Source: an uncultured Acidimicrobiaceae bacterium (lineage in GTDB: Bacteria > Actinomycetota > Acidimicrobiia > Spongiisociales > UBA5794). Taken from it: DNA of 32,332 bases. Below, piece by piece: positions 1-8,116 of this stretch; positions within the stretch are counted from its first letter, which is position 1, and each line of letters begins with the position of its first letter. Location: contig CAMYKI010000046.1 in NCBI GenBank assembly GCA_947258985.1, positions 1-32,332 on the forward strand. Direction: 5' to 3'. The notes below the pieces were generated by a model. It saw only the letters and a program-made list of their open reading frames with translations, did no database searches and was not told where the DNA came from. Made by a program: the position numbers and the translations under genes.

Positions 1-38
1 TATAAGGCGCTCACGAACGCCAGACCCGGTGACTCCGT

Positions 39-485
39 CTAGCGGTTCTCCACCGGCGTGATGATCCGGAAGCGCGTGCCGCTTTCGAGTGCGATGTCGA
101 GATCGAGGTGTTCGCCCGCCCTGAACGGAGCATCGAGACCGATACACATGATGTGAAGTCCCGCCGGTTCCATCTCGAGCGTCTCCCCGGCCGGGATGAC
201 GAGAGCCTCCGGTGTGGCCAGGCGCATTCGCATGATGCGGGCATCGTCGATGTTGGTTGTGTGCAGCTCGATGGCGTCGCAACGGTCGATGGTGACGTCG
301 GCAAGGCGGTCGTCGGCGTCTGTGCCGTTTTCTATCTGGACGTAGATGGCTGCCGTCTGGGCGTTCGGCGGTGTTGACGACGCCCACGAGTCGGCGACTT
401 CGATCACGCCACTCCCGCCGCCACCACAGGCGGCGACCATCAGCATCACGGCGGCCGTCGGTGCGGTCCAGACTGTGCTTCGCAT
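39..485 (-). CDS. PCuAC-family copper chaperone lipoprotein (paralog 1)
   Basis: Probable extracytoplasmic Cu(I) chaperone of the PCu(A)C (DUF461) family, which delivers copper to cuproenzymes such as cytochrome oxidase. The product has about 148 residues, with a hydrophobic signal ending in a lipobox-like VAAC, so it is probably lipid-anchored. The family's His/Met copper-site pattern is visible: a His after the second beta-strand (IELHTT), a Met cluster (RIMRMR), and a C-terminal GLHIMCIG giving H-x-M. The start is uncertain: an upstream GTG at 494 would add three residues, and neither start has a clear ribosome binding site. I chose the ATG at 485. It is divergent from the sugar kinase. 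A second family member lies at 8117-8542 beside a copper ATPase, which supports a copper role. Confidence 0.85.
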   Translation of the reverse strand: MRSTVWTAPTAAVMLMVAACGGGGSGVIEVADSWASSTPPNAQTAAIYVQIENGTDADDRLADVTIDRCDAIELHTTNIDDARIMRMRLATPEALVIPAGETLEMEPAGLHIMCIGLDAPFRAGEHLDLDIALESGTRFRIITPVENR

Positions 486-629
486 CGGACGCACGCTACA
501 TCGTCTGTGCGGTCACGTATGCGGTCGCTAATCCTGTTCTGGCGTTGGCCCTGCCGGTATCCCGGCACCGTTTACGCAGGAACGGGGGCGCGCGATCGCG
601 ATATCGTGCAGGGAGCAAACGAGGTAATG

Positions 630-1520
630 ATGCTCGGATCAGAGACCAATACCGGTGACGGCTTGCTGGTGTTTGTCGGGCTGCTCACGTTGGACGTCGC
701 CCAGCACACCACATCCCTTCCCGAGTTGGGCGGCAAGGCCACCGCAGACGCTGCGTACATGGACGTTGGCGGGCCGGCGGCCAACGCGGCGATTACCGCT
801 GCCGGGCTCGGTACGGATGTGCTGCTGCATACCGTGGTTGGAGCAGGGGAGCAGGCCGACTTTGTTCGTGGTGCCCTGGATAGGTACGAGGTTTCCCTCA
901 ACGATCACGCACCCGATGCCGCGGTGCCGTTGGCGAGCGTTTGGGTGCTGGCGGGAACAGGGGAGCGCACCATCCTGGCCACCAACAATGCCCACCTCGC
1001 TTTCGAGCCAGGACGACCGATGTTGCCCAAGAACACGATGGCGGTCCTGATCGATGGGCATTACCCCGACCTCGCAATGGCCGCGGCTGCGGAAGCGGCC
1101 CGCTCCAACGTTCCGGTGGTTCTCGACTGTGGCAGGTGGCGGCCGGTCTTCGCTGAGCTGCTCCCATTGGCCTCGGATGTCATCATGTGCGAGAGCTTTC
1201 GCCCGCCGGGCCTGGCTGCCACGACGGGCGAGGAGCTTGTCGACGAGGTCGTAGATAGGTGGGGGTCGGAGGTATGCGCCATGAGCCGCGGTCCTCGTGA
1301 TCTGCTGGTCGCTCACGGTGGCAGCCGGGAACTGGTGCAGGTTCCGCAAGTCGACGTCGTCGATACCACCGGCGCCGGCGATGTCCTTCACGGCGCCTAC
1401 ATCAGTTACCGGTACGCCGCGTGCTTGAGCCCGCTCGATGCACTCACCCGGTCGGTGGCAGTGGCGACCGCATCGTGCACTCACCTGGCGGCCCGGGCCG
1501 GAGTGGCCGACCCGAACTAG
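630..1520 (+). CDS. PfkB-family carbohydrate kinase
   Basis: ATP-dependent sugar or nucleoside kinase of the ribokinase/PfkB superfamily; the substrate cannot be told from sequence. It has about 296 residues, normal for the family. The N-terminal substrate-binding glycines appear as DVGGPAANAA, and the C-terminal PfkB signature DTTGAGDVLHGAY contains the anion hole and catalytic Asp. The frame stays open upstream to 507, but those 41 residues are Arg/Trp-rich and unlike a kinase. A GAGG at 621-624 sits five bases before the ATG at 630, so I start there (627 is also possible). It lies 63 bp upstream of the lipase gene on the same strand and may be cotranscribed with it. Confidence 0.88.
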   Translation: MLGSETNTGDGLLVFVGLLTLDVAQHTTSLPELGGKATADAAYMDVGGPAANAAITAAGLGTDVLLHTVVGAGEQADFVRGALDRYEVSLNDHAPDAAVPLASVWVLAGTGERTILATNNAHLAFEPGRPMLPKNTMAVLIDGHYPDLAMAAAAEAARSNVPVVLDCGRWRPVFAELLPLASDVIMCESFRPPGLAATTGEELVDEVVDRWGSEVCAMSRGPRDLLVAHGGSRELVQVPQVDVVDTTGAGDVLHGAYISYRYAACLSPLDALTRSVAVATASCTHLAARAGVADPN

Positions 1521-1583
1521 AACCCCAGATCGCCTCGGTGATCTATACGCTTGGGGAGCGGGCTGCCGGGTTAGGGGTTATTG

Positions 1584-4283
1584 ATGGTCGAGTCTTCTTC
1601 TCAGCCGAGCTGGCAGACGCTGCCGGACATCGAGCCTCCATTTCCGGAAGTCCTGAACGGACTGGCTCGGCAGTGTTTTCGCGCCTCTCGATGGGTATTG
1701 CTGGCCACCATTGGAGCATTTCTGCTGCTCCTGCTCTCCGGGCGGCTCGGTGCGCTCAACCTCATGCAGTTGGCGGGTACCGAGGCTGACGTCGCTACCG
1801 CAGTTGAGGCCCTCGGCGGCGAATCCGGAGCGCGCACGACGGTGCTCTTCAACCTTCTGTTGCTCATCCCCTGGACCGCCTTGCTGATCGGGCTGGCGTT
1901 CCGGATCCGGCTCTTCTACTACTCGCAAGCCCTGGAGAAGACGGCTCAACCGGTCATCTGGGGGCTCTTGTTCGCGCTGGGGCTCGGGCTGGTGCGCAGC
2001 GCCATCCTTTTGTGGCAGCTCCCTGATGTGGCCGGCGGATGGCTGATCGCATCGAGTGCAGCGGGCTGGGTGACGTGGGTGTTTGTGATCCTGGCAGTCT
2101 TGTACACGTTGCCAATGCTGCTTTCCCGCTGGCTCCCGGCGCAGCGTTACGGCACGGGTGGGAGCGTGTTCACGCTGGACCCGGTGACCGCCGATCAAGT
2201 GCGTGACCTGGATCCGTCGCTGCGAGCTCCCAAGGAGTTCCTGGCGACCTGGCAACTGGACACCGGGCGAGCCGGTGTCTCGGTTTCCGGCGGAGGTGTG
2301 CGGTCGGCTGCGTTCAACCTCGGAGCGTTTCAGGCTCTCGACGAGAACCAACTGTACGAGAAAGCCCGATTTGTCACTGCAGTCTCCGGAGGCTCATACA
2401 TCGCCGGCGCATATGCGATGGCCCGGCTGCGTGGCGACGACTCCTCTCCGGGTACAAGGCCCTTCGGGCGAAGCTCGCCGGAGGAGGACTTCCTCCGCCA
2501 CCATTCGACCTACCTGGCCCCCGGGTTCTCTGGAGTGATGCGGCTGCTGGCGCGACTGACTGTGGGTATTGCGATCAACGTTCTCCTCATTGGCCTGGCG
2601 GTATTCGTAGGAGGAGCGGTCGTGGGCTTCTTCCTCAGCTCATACCTGCTGTACCCCGAGCTTCGTGCCGGCACCGACTACACGGTGCATGCGAACACGT
2701 GGTGGGCCGTTGGATCGCTTGCAGCGTCGGCGCTCGCGGTCGCGTTCTGGCCGAGCCTGCGGCGCCAATCGGACGAAGGGCGCCGCGACACCTGGTTCAT
2801 CGTCGCCGGTCTGCTACTCGTCATGTCCGCGCTGATTCTGGTCCTGCATGTCGCGATACCGTGGACGATCACCAGCTTCCCCGCGTTCGCCTCCGGGCTG
2901 CTTGGAGCCGCCGCCGGGGAAGAGTCGGGCTCGGGAGCCAACTTGTTCTGGTGGCTGCAAATAGCCGGCATCGGCTCGATTCTGGCCGGGGCAGTACGCG
3001 CCGTAGTAGCGAAGAATCGTTCTTGGCTGGCGACCGTCGTTGCCGGCGTCATCGTTCCGATTCTCGTGCTCGTAGGTTTCTTCTTTGCGGTCAATACGGC
3101 TGCAAAGGACGGGCTGGTGTGGGACGAATTCGGTCTGTTCTGGATGACCGTCGTCGCTGCTTTCGTTCTGTTGGTGATGGTTGCGACCAGTGATCTGACC
3201 ACGTGGTCGATGCACCCGTTCTACAAACGACGTCTTGCCTCCGCCTTTGCCGTGCGGCGGAGAAAAGGCAAGGCACAGTCGATCGCATACGGGGAACTGC
3301 CGGCGATGTCGGAATTGGCAGATTCGACGCCGGAGCTGGTCGTCTGCGGTGCCGCCAACGTCACAGACCCGGGGCTGACGCCGCCGGGCCGTTATGCACT
3401 GACTTTCACGTTTGCGGGCCGAGAGATCGGCGGGCCCGAGGTTGGTTGGGTCGATACCGGCGACTACGAACAGATCCTCGGCAGCGCCAGGAAGGAGGAC
3501 ATGACCGTGCCCGCTGCGGTCGCGATCTCGGGCGCTGCGGTGTCTCCGGCGATGGGGAAGATGGGTCGGGGCAAACGGGCCCTGAGCTCGATCCTGGCTC
3601 TGGCCAATGTGCGCCTCGGTGTATGGCTTCCAAATCCGCGGTGGGTCCTGGCGGACAAAGATGGCGCTGCCGGTGCGATGCGACCGCCCCGGGCCACCTA
3701 TCTGCTCAAGGAGCTGATGGGCAGGTACAGCGTCGACGATCGCTTCTTGTATGTGACCGACGGCGGCCACTGGGAAAACCTAGGTTTGGTCGAATTGTTG
3801 CGTCGTGGCTGCGGCGACGTCTTCTGCTTCGACGCCGCCGGTGATGCTCCCGGCAAGTACTTCACCCTCGGCGAGGCCATCGCACTGGCTCGATCTGAGC
3901 TCAACATCGACATAGATCTCGATCCGCTGGTGATGCGGCCCGAAGACACTTCGAGCGAACCGGTCATCGTGCCGCAGGGCCATGCTTTCGGAAAGATCTC
4001 CAAGGACGGCCGGCAGATAGGCCGGATCCTCTATGTGAAGGCAGGCTTGACGGCCGATGCGCCGTGGGACGTGCGCGCCTACGGCGAGAAGAACCCTGAC
4101 TTTCCCAACCAGCCGACATTCGATCAGTTGTTCGAAGACGATCAGTTCGAGGCCTATCGAGCCCTGGGCCATTACTTGACGTCGGTGGCGTTGCAGGAAC
4201 GTGAGAGCGCTGAGAGCGGCAGCCTGGCCGTTGATGTAGACCTGTCGGAGAGCGCAGCCGATTCGGCTGCTAGCCAATCCTAA
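1584..4283 (+). CDS. Membrane-embedded patatin/cPLA2-like phospholipase
   Basis: Probable lipid acyl hydrolase of the patatin/cytosolic PLA2 fold, 899 residues. The oxyanion-hole motif SGGGVRS lies around residues 235-241 and the nucleophile motif AVSGGSY has Ser near 268. The catalytic Asp of a TDGGHWENLGL motif lies near 726. About four membrane helices precede the catalytic motifs (residues 38-185), and about six more lie between the Ser and the Asp (320-535), so the membrane block interrupts the hydrolase domain. The C-terminus is acidic and Ser-rich. The ATG at 1584 has AGGGGT at 1573-1578; a TTG at 1581 directly before it is less well spaced. The substrate and the side of the membrane on which it acts are unknown. 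Confidence 0.82.
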   Translation: MVESSSQPSWQTLPDIEPPFPEVLNGLARQCFRASRWVLLATIGAFLLLLLSGRLGALNLMQLAGTEADVATAVEALGGESGARTTVLFNLLLLIPWTALLIGLAFRIRLFYYSQALEKTAQPVIWGLLFALGLGLVRSAILLWQLPDVAGGWLIASSAAGWVTWVFVILAVLYTLPMLLSRWLPAQRYGTGGSVFTLDPVTADQVRDLDPSLRAPKEFLATWQLDTGRAGVSVSGGGVRSAAFNLGAFQALDENQLYEKARFVTAVSGGSYIAGAYAMARLRGDDSSPGTRPFGRSSPEEDFLRHHSTYLAPGFSGVMRLLARLTVGIAINVLLIGLAVFVGGAVVGFFLSSYLLYPELRAGTDYTVHANTWWAVGSLAASALAVAFWPSLRRQSDEGRRDTWFIVAGLLLVMSALILVLHVAIPWTITSFPAFASGLLGAAAGEESGSGANLFWWLQIAGIGSILAGAVRAVVAKNRSWLATVVAGVIVPILVLVGFFFAVNTAAKDGLVWDEFGLFWMTVVAAFVLLVMVATSDLTTWSMHPFYKRRLASAFAVRRRKGKAQSIAYGELPAMSELADSTPELVVCGAANVTDPGLTPPGRYALTFTFAGREIGGPEVGWVDTGDYEQILGSARKEDMTVPAAVAISGAAVSPAMGKMGRGKRALSSILALANVRLGVWLPNPRWVLADKDGAAGAMRPPRATYLLKELMGRYSVDDRFLYVTDGGHWENLGLVELLRRGCGDVFCFDAAGDAPGKYFTLGEAIALARSELNIDIDLDPLVMRPEDTSSEPVIVPQGHAFGKISKDGRQIGRILYVKAGLTADAPWDVRAYGEKNPDFPNQPTFDQLFEDDQFEAYRALGHYLTSVALQERESAESGSLAVDVDLSESAADSAASQS

Positions 4284-4414
4284 GTACCGACCGTAGCGGA
4301 GGGCCCCGTGGGCGGATACGATCGGCCTACAAGGGCGTATCGCCATAACCGGTAGGACCTGCTGGGCAGCAGGGCGGTTGGCGAGGAGTCCAAGGGCTAG
4401 GCAAGGGATGCGAC

Positions 4415-5059
4415 ATGTTCGGTCGTACTGTCGACGTAGTTACCGTTGATCTTTCTACAGTTGAGGTCGACGAGGATCTCCTCTCCGTGGCGGAATTGGG
4501 AAGGGCTCTCGGGATCGCCCGTACCGCCGCATTGACCGACTACTTGCGGGCGCACACCTGGCTCCGGCAACGTCTTTCTGAATATCTCGACGTACCCCCC
4601 GAAGAGATTGAGATCGCCGAGAACGAGCACGGGAAGCCGTACATCGACGCGCCGGCGACCGATCTTTCCTTCAACCTCTCCTATTCCGGCGGTCGGGCGG
4701 TGCTCGGAGCGGGGTTCCGCATGGAGGTCGGTGTGGACGTCGAGCCACTGGAAGGGGCCCAGCTCAATCCCGAGATGATGCATCGGGTGCTTTCCCGTCC
4801 CGAGGCCGAGACGGTGCGTCAATCCGGGAACATGAAGCGTGAGTTCTACAAGCTGTGGGTCCGCAAGGAGGCCATGGCGAAGGCCAACGGCTGGGGCGTC
4901 GGCGAGGAGACCGCGACAAATCTGCTGGGTCTTTCACCGGTCGAGCGAGATGGTTTCGAAGTCACGGACCTCAACATCGGCGACGAGTTCGCCGCCGCGG
5001 TAGCCGTGCCCGCCGGTTGCACTATCGACCTATCGGTCAAGATCGAGGCGATGGCCTGA
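4415..5059 (+). CDS. 4'-phosphopantetheinyl transferase superfamily protein
   Basis: Sfp-type enzyme expected to move the 4'-phosphopantetheine arm from CoA to a carrier-protein serine. It has 214 residues, the size of Sfp/AcpT proteins. The metal-binding GVDVE is at 106-110, and the second signature (W..KEA..K) is at 148-156 as WVRKEAMAK. The usual FNLSHS motif reads FNLSYS at 86-91, so the conserved His that contacts CoA in Sfp is Tyr here. AGGGA lies about six bases before the ATG. It is 131 bp downstream of the lipase gene and has no polyketide or peptide synthase beside it, so its carrier protein lies elsewhere. Confidence 0.85.
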   Translation: MFGRTVDVVTVDLSTVEVDEDLLSVAELGRALGIARTAALTDYLRAHTWLRQRLSEYLDVPPEEIEIAENEHGKPYIDAPATDLSFNLSYSGGRAVLGAGFRMEVGVDVEPLEGAQLNPEMMHRVLSRPEAETVRQSGNMKREFYKLWVRKEAMAKANGWGVGEETATNLLGLSPVERDGFEVTDLNIGDEFAAAVAVPAGCTIDLSVKIEAMA

Positions 5060-5182
5060 CTCTCGGCCCGGCAGAGTCGGGCTGTAGATCTGGACTCCGT
5101 GCCATGCCGGACCGAGACCGCCCAGCGGCGTAGCAACGATCCGGACCGCCTCCACGTATTCGTGCAGCGTCTCCGTCATGTA

Positions 5183-5232
5183 GTGAGGGGCCCGGACCGG
5201 GCCCCTCACCGTTATGGCTGGATTGCCCTCCT
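5183..5232. repeat. Solo copy of the composite hairpin/tail repeat; possible terminator
   Basis: This lies in the 284-bp gap between convergent genes. GTGAGGGGCCCGG (5183-5195) is followed after one base by its exact reverse complement (5197-5209), a 13-bp stem. The downstream bases, containing GCTGGATTGCC, match the tail of the element at 11601-11650. It could end transcription from either side, but there is no T-tract. I see no other feature in 5060-5343 apart from a 6-bp inverted repeat (GACTCT/AGAGTC) at 5058-5078. Confidence 0.75.
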
Positions 5233-5343
5233 ACACACGTCGATCGAGAACGACCGACACACTGGCTCTAGCCACAACGAGGGACCCGACTGAATCGCCG
5301 CTTGTTGCGTTGCTGCCCTGGGACGCAGGATCCCCGTGATGGG

Positions 5344-7140
5344 TTACAGCCCGGCCTCCTGGCTTCTTATCCCCATGTTGAATACGGCCGACGGGGAGGC
5401 TGCGGCAAGTCTTGCTTTCTCTTCGAACGACGTGGCGTCGTAGACGACCACCGCGCTACCCGTCTGCGAGACGACGTACACGCTGCTCCCGTCGTAAGTG
5501 AACTCCGGATGCCAAGAGGATTCCCCGGGCACCGGATGCAGCGTGCGGATGATCTCGAGGCTGGCGACGTCGATTACGTAGATCTCATCGTGACGGTCGC
5601 CGAACGCAGTTTCTGCCCAAACGTATGGGTATTCGTCTGCGGTTTCGGCTACCGGGTTGTGGCGAATGAAGAGGCCGGGTCCGCCAACGTCGATGTCCTT
5701 CACGTTGGTCCACGTGGTCGTGTCGATGACCGACACCGTTCCCTCCGGGTCCAGAGTCGGAATGAAGGTCAGGTTGCCAACCGTTGCTCCCGGCCCGGTG
5801 TGCGGCGTTTCGCCGGTTGGGACCTCGGCGATTTCCTCGCCCGTTTCGGTGTCAAGCACCCAAACAACGTTGGCGCCCTGCACCGCCGCGATCAGATAGT
5901 CGCCCTCGGGGGTCAGGTATGCATCGTGGAGAGGGGTCTGGCCGTCACCGAGGTCCTCGTATTTTCGCACCGGGAAGGTTGGGTCAGCGGTCTCGATCTC
6001 CCAGACGGCGTTGACGTCCTTGAGCACCATGTAGAGCTTGGTGCCGTGCTCGACGATTCCGCCGACCTTGCTCGCGGTTTCTGGCCCGCCGTTGATCGAT
6101 CCAGTCGCTTCGAAAATCTTAAGGACTTCGAGTGACTCGGCGTCGAGAAGCGTCGCCGTGTTTGGCTCGAAATTGCCGACCAGCAGGTACTTGCCGTCGT
6201 CGGTGAGGCCGGTACCTCGAGAGCTGACACCGACATCGATAGAGGCCTCTACCTCGAGGGTTGCCAGGTCGATGCTCGACAACCAGCCGTCGCGAGCGAT
6301 GACGTAAACCTTGGTGCCATCGGGCGAGGGAGTGGGCGCGTGGAGCTGGTGTCCTAGGTCGTCAATGCGTCCGAGCAGAGTGTGGGTGGTGCCGTCGATG
6401 AAGATGATGCTTCTGCAGTCCTTTTCGACCACCAGCATCAGATCCTTAGGATCCCACGATCCGCTTTCTGCGAAAAGGGTCGTCTGCGGGTCGATTGGCC
6501 CACCGATGTCCTCCGGCGGGCAGCCCTCGGGCACGGTGAAGACTTCCTCAGCAGTGATTTCTGAGCCCGTGTCGCCAGAGGCCGCTACGGCCGCGTCGGT
6601 CCACACCTCACCAATGAGGTTCTGCATCATCTTGTCGCGAATGACCGGACCGTGCTGGCGGTGGTAGACCTCGCTCGAGTCTCCGCCACAGTTGCGGAAT
6701 TGTGACGGATGGAGCTTGGCGGCGGCGGTGACATCGAAGACAAGGTCGTCGACGACTACCCAGCAGCTCGTACCGGTATCGCTGTGTGTCGCGATCTCCG
6801 CCAAGGTGAAGAAACCGTTGGGGATTTCCTCGGCAGGGCCTGCCGGTTCCGCGACGGTCGCAGGGTTGGCTGGGGCGACCGCGGGTTGCGCCGGAGCGGC
6901 TGCAACCGGCCGTTCGGCGACTGCGTTCTCCACGAGCGCGTTGATAGTCTCTACGTCGACATTGGGTCGGTTGGAGACGATCACCAGGGTGGTGGCACTG
7001 AGCAGGAGTGCAAAGGCCATGCCGGCAACTGCAACCGCCGTCCAGACTCCGTGGACGGCGTGGGTATGGTCGGGTCGGGGAGGGTACTGCTGCGCTGGGG
7101 AACTAGTGCGGGGTTGAGATTCGTGGTCGGAGGTGGTCAT
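5344..7140 (-). CDS. Cytochrome b5-like domain fused to a YncE/cytochrome-d1-like beta-propeller
   Basis: A 598-residue membrane-anchored protein. Residues 31-55 form one transmembrane helix, followed by an Ala/Pro-rich linker. Residues about 108-180 resemble a cytochrome b5 heme domain: FTLAEIATHS, CWVVVDDLVFDVT, then LHPSQF with His144 and an HRQHG with His160/163 as possible heme ligands. The rest is a repeated propeller (GTKVYVIARDGWLSSIDLATLEV and similar blades) like YVTN/cytochrome d1 proteins. The usual HPGG is HPSQ, so heme binding needs testing. The start ATG shares a base with the TAA of the Rrf2 gene (TAATG), indicating translational coupling. The frame stays open 46 codons upstream, but that part overlaps the regulator and is rejected. 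A role in nitrogen-oxide or redox chemistry is inferred from the regulator and propeller type only. Confidence 0.78.
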   Translation of the reverse strand: MTTSDHESQPRTSSPAQQYPPRPDHTHAVHGVWTAVAVAGMAFALLLSATTLVIVSNRPNVDVETINALVENAVAERPVAAAPAQPAVAPANPATVAEPAGPAEEIPNGFFTLAEIATHSDTGTSCWVVVDDLVFDVTAAAKLHPSQFRNCGGDSSEVYHRQHGPVIRDKMMQNLIGEVWTDAAVAASGDTGSEITAEEVFTVPEGCPPEDIGGPIDPQTTLFAESGSWDPKDLMLVVEKDCRSIIFIDGTTHTLLGRIDDLGHQLHAPTPSPDGTKVYVIARDGWLSSIDLATLEVEASIDVGVSSRGTGLTDDGKYLLVGNFEPNTATLLDAESLEVLKIFEATGSINGGPETASKVGGIVEHGTKLYMVLKDVNAVWEIETADPTFPVRKYEDLGDGQTPLHDAYLTPEGDYLIAAVQGANVVWVLDTETGEEIAEVPTGETPHTGPGATVGNLTFIPTLDPEGTVSVIDTTTWTNVKDIDVGGPGLFIRHNPVAETADEYPYVWAETAFGDRHDEIYVIDVASLEIIRTLHPVPGESSWHPEFTYDGSSVYVVSQTGSAVVVYDATSFEEKARLAAASPSAVFNMGIRSQEAGL

Positions 7141-7550
7141 TACATCTCTCCTGATCTTCCGGAAGGCAGGACCGGTATCTGTTTGAGTTCGGTCAGCACG
7201 GCCTGCTGAACCTGTTGCCACGAATCGTGCAGGGCACAAGGAACGAGGTCGGAGCAGGGACCGTCTTCGAGTACGCATTTATCGGTCGGCAGGGACCCTT
7301 CCACCGTTTCGATCAGCGTCAACATCGTTATGTGGTGTGCGGGCTCGACCAGGCGGTACCCGCCGGTTGGACCCCGACCGGAACCCACCCAGCCTGCATC
7401 GATCAAAGGTGACATCACCTGGGTGAGGTAGTTGGGGGTGGTGCCGACTGCGTCGGCCAGGGCAGGTCCTTGCATCGTGTCGCCGCGGGTTGCGAGAAGC
7501 CTGACGGCACGCAATGCCAGCTCAGTCTTTCGTTGCAGAGTGAATTTCAT
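7140..7550 (-). CDS. Rrf2-family transcriptional regulator, probably Fe-S binding
   Basis: DNA-binding regulator of 136 residues with the Rrf2 winged helix-turn-helix: KTELALRAVRLLA, then ALADAVGTTPNYLTQVM, then the wing GRGPTGGYRL. Three cysteines at 92, 99 and 105 (CX6CX5C) match the cluster-ligand region of NsrR/IscR-type proteins, with slightly different spacing, so it is probably an iron-sulfur sensor of NO, iron or redox state. It is first in a two-gene operon with the b5/propeller protein. Its ATG lies inside the right arm of an 11-bp inverted repeat (7544-7584), with no clear Shine-Dalgarno, suggesting autoregulation and perhaps a leaderless message. Which signal it senses cannot be decided here. 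Confidence 0.88.
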   Translation of the reverse strand: MKFTLQRKTELALRAVRLLATRGDTMQGPALADAVGTTPNYLTQVMSPLIDAGWVGSGRGPTGGYRLVEPAHHITMLTLIETVEGSLPTDKCVLEDGPCSDLVPCALHDSWQQVQQAVLTELKQIPVLPSGRSGEM

Positions 7551-7584
7551 AGTTTCTTAGTTTACTACTATGGAACTATGAAAT
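7544..7584 (-). promoter_or_regulatory. Candidate Rrf2 autoregulatory operator/promoter
   Basis: ATTTCATAGTT (7544-7554) is matched exactly by AACTATGAAAT (7574-7584), an 11-bp inverted repeat with a 19-bp AT-rich spacer in otherwise GC-rich DNA. The Rrf2 start codon lies within it. On the minus strand a TAAACT sits eight bases before the ATG and could serve as a -10 for a leaderless transcript. Operator function is inferred. Confidence 0.6.
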
Positions 7585-7648
7585 CAATGGTCGGTTGTGA
7601 AGATGTGGCCCACTTCTTGGAACCGACACGTGGCTGGGGACTGGCTCC

Positions 7649-7805
7649 CTCGTGCAGTGAGGGGCGTACCCCTCGTGCAGTGAGGGGCGTACCCCTCGTG
7701 CAGTGAGGGGCGTACCCCTCGTGCAGTGAGGGGCGTACCCCTCGTGCAGTGAGGGGCGTACCCCTCAAACAATTGAGGGGCCTGGTGGGGCCCCTAACTC
7801 TCGTA
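7649..7805. repeat. 23-bp tandem array (5 copies) plus terminal hairpin and tail
   Basis: Five exact 23-bp units begin at 7649, 7672, 7695, 7718 and 7741. Each contains GAGGGGCGTACCCCTC, a 6-bp stem with CGTA loop, and the unit junctions can form the alternative stem CCCCTC/GAGGGG. The array closes with CCCCTCAA (7761-7768) and TTGAGGGG (7773-7780) around an ACAA loop. Next come AGGGGCC (7776-7782) and GGCCCCT (7789-7795), then the tail ACTCTCGTAGC (7797-7807) shared with the element at 11601-11650. Open frames through it are only repeated peptides and are not genes. It lies between the divergent Rrf2 and PCuAC genes. Confidence 0.93.
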
Positions 7806-7888
7806 GCCGAGTAGGCGCCGCTGCCTAGCCCTTCGCCACGTCTGACCCATGTCGATAATCTGGCTTACCTCGTCTGACCGAAGGTGAA

Positions 7889-7979
7889 GGCCATCGTGGC
7901 TTGGCGGCGTCAAGTGATTGTCAAGCCGGCTGCAAGCGGGATTTGCAGTTCGCCGATGGCCCTTCGGCGGGAGCCGCCG
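7889..7979 (+). ncRNA. Candidate structured leader RNA (three-way junction)
   Basis: Nested inverted repeats can fold as a three-way junction. P1 pairs GGCCATCG (7889-7896) with CGATGGCC (7954-7961). Inside it, P2 pairs GGCTTG (7898-7903) with CAAGCC (7922-7927), and P3 pairs CTGCAA (7930-7935) with TTGCAG (7943-7948). A further hairpin, CGGCGG/CCGCCG around GAG, follows at 7965-7979. It would be the leader of the PCuAC gene at 8117. It matches no RNA class I recognise. In GC-rich DNA such pairings can arise by chance, so this is tentative. I see no gene in 7806-8116. Confidence 0.3.
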
Positions 7980-8066
7980 ACGTTTGCGCAACGCACCATC
8001 CGATTACTCTTGAGTACGCCGACGACCATATGCGAATGAGAGGATCGTCGGATGATAGGGCAAGGG

Positions 8067-8090
8067 TTCGCCGGTCCCTGGACCGGCGGA
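8067..8090 (+). promoter_or_regulatory. Strong hairpin in the leader of the second PCuAC gene
   Basis: CGCCGGTCC (8069-8077) and GGACCGGCG (8080-8088) form a perfect 9-bp stem with a two-base gap, ending 28 bp before the start codon. No T-run follows, so it is not a typical terminator. It could be an attenuator, an mRNA-stability element or a protein-binding site. Confidence 0.45.
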
Positions 8091-8116
8091 AGCGACGCAA
8101 AAGACTGAGGACGACG

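Noticed and set aside
507-629. Extended N-terminus of the PfkB kinase from 507
   Set aside because: Forty-one Arg/Trp-rich residues do not fit the fold, and a better-spaced ribosome site precedes 630.
2678-3770. Minus-strand frames of 174 and 318 residues opposite the lipase
   Set aside because: Composition is that of antisense to a membrane protein, with no start site or recognisable motif.
5060-5343. tRNA or other stable RNA in the gap after the phosphopantetheinyl transferase
   Set aside because: No cloverleaf with T-loop or acceptor pairing was found; only the repeat hairpin and a short 6-bp repeat are present.
7649-7766. CRISPR array
   Set aside because: Units are contiguous with no spacers, and no cas genes are present; the other arrays fail for the same reason.
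7568-7772. Open frames on the minus strand giving repeated RGTPLTARG / GYAPHCTRG peptides
   Set aside because: They are translations of the 23-bp tandem array in several frames; 23 is not a multiple of three, so the peptide cycles through all frames, and no ribosome site or homology is visible.
7794-7991. 65-residue minus-strand frame after the 23-bp array
   Set aside because: It is very basic, has no ribosome site or recognisable domain, and overlaps the hairpin-rich leader and the repeat tail.
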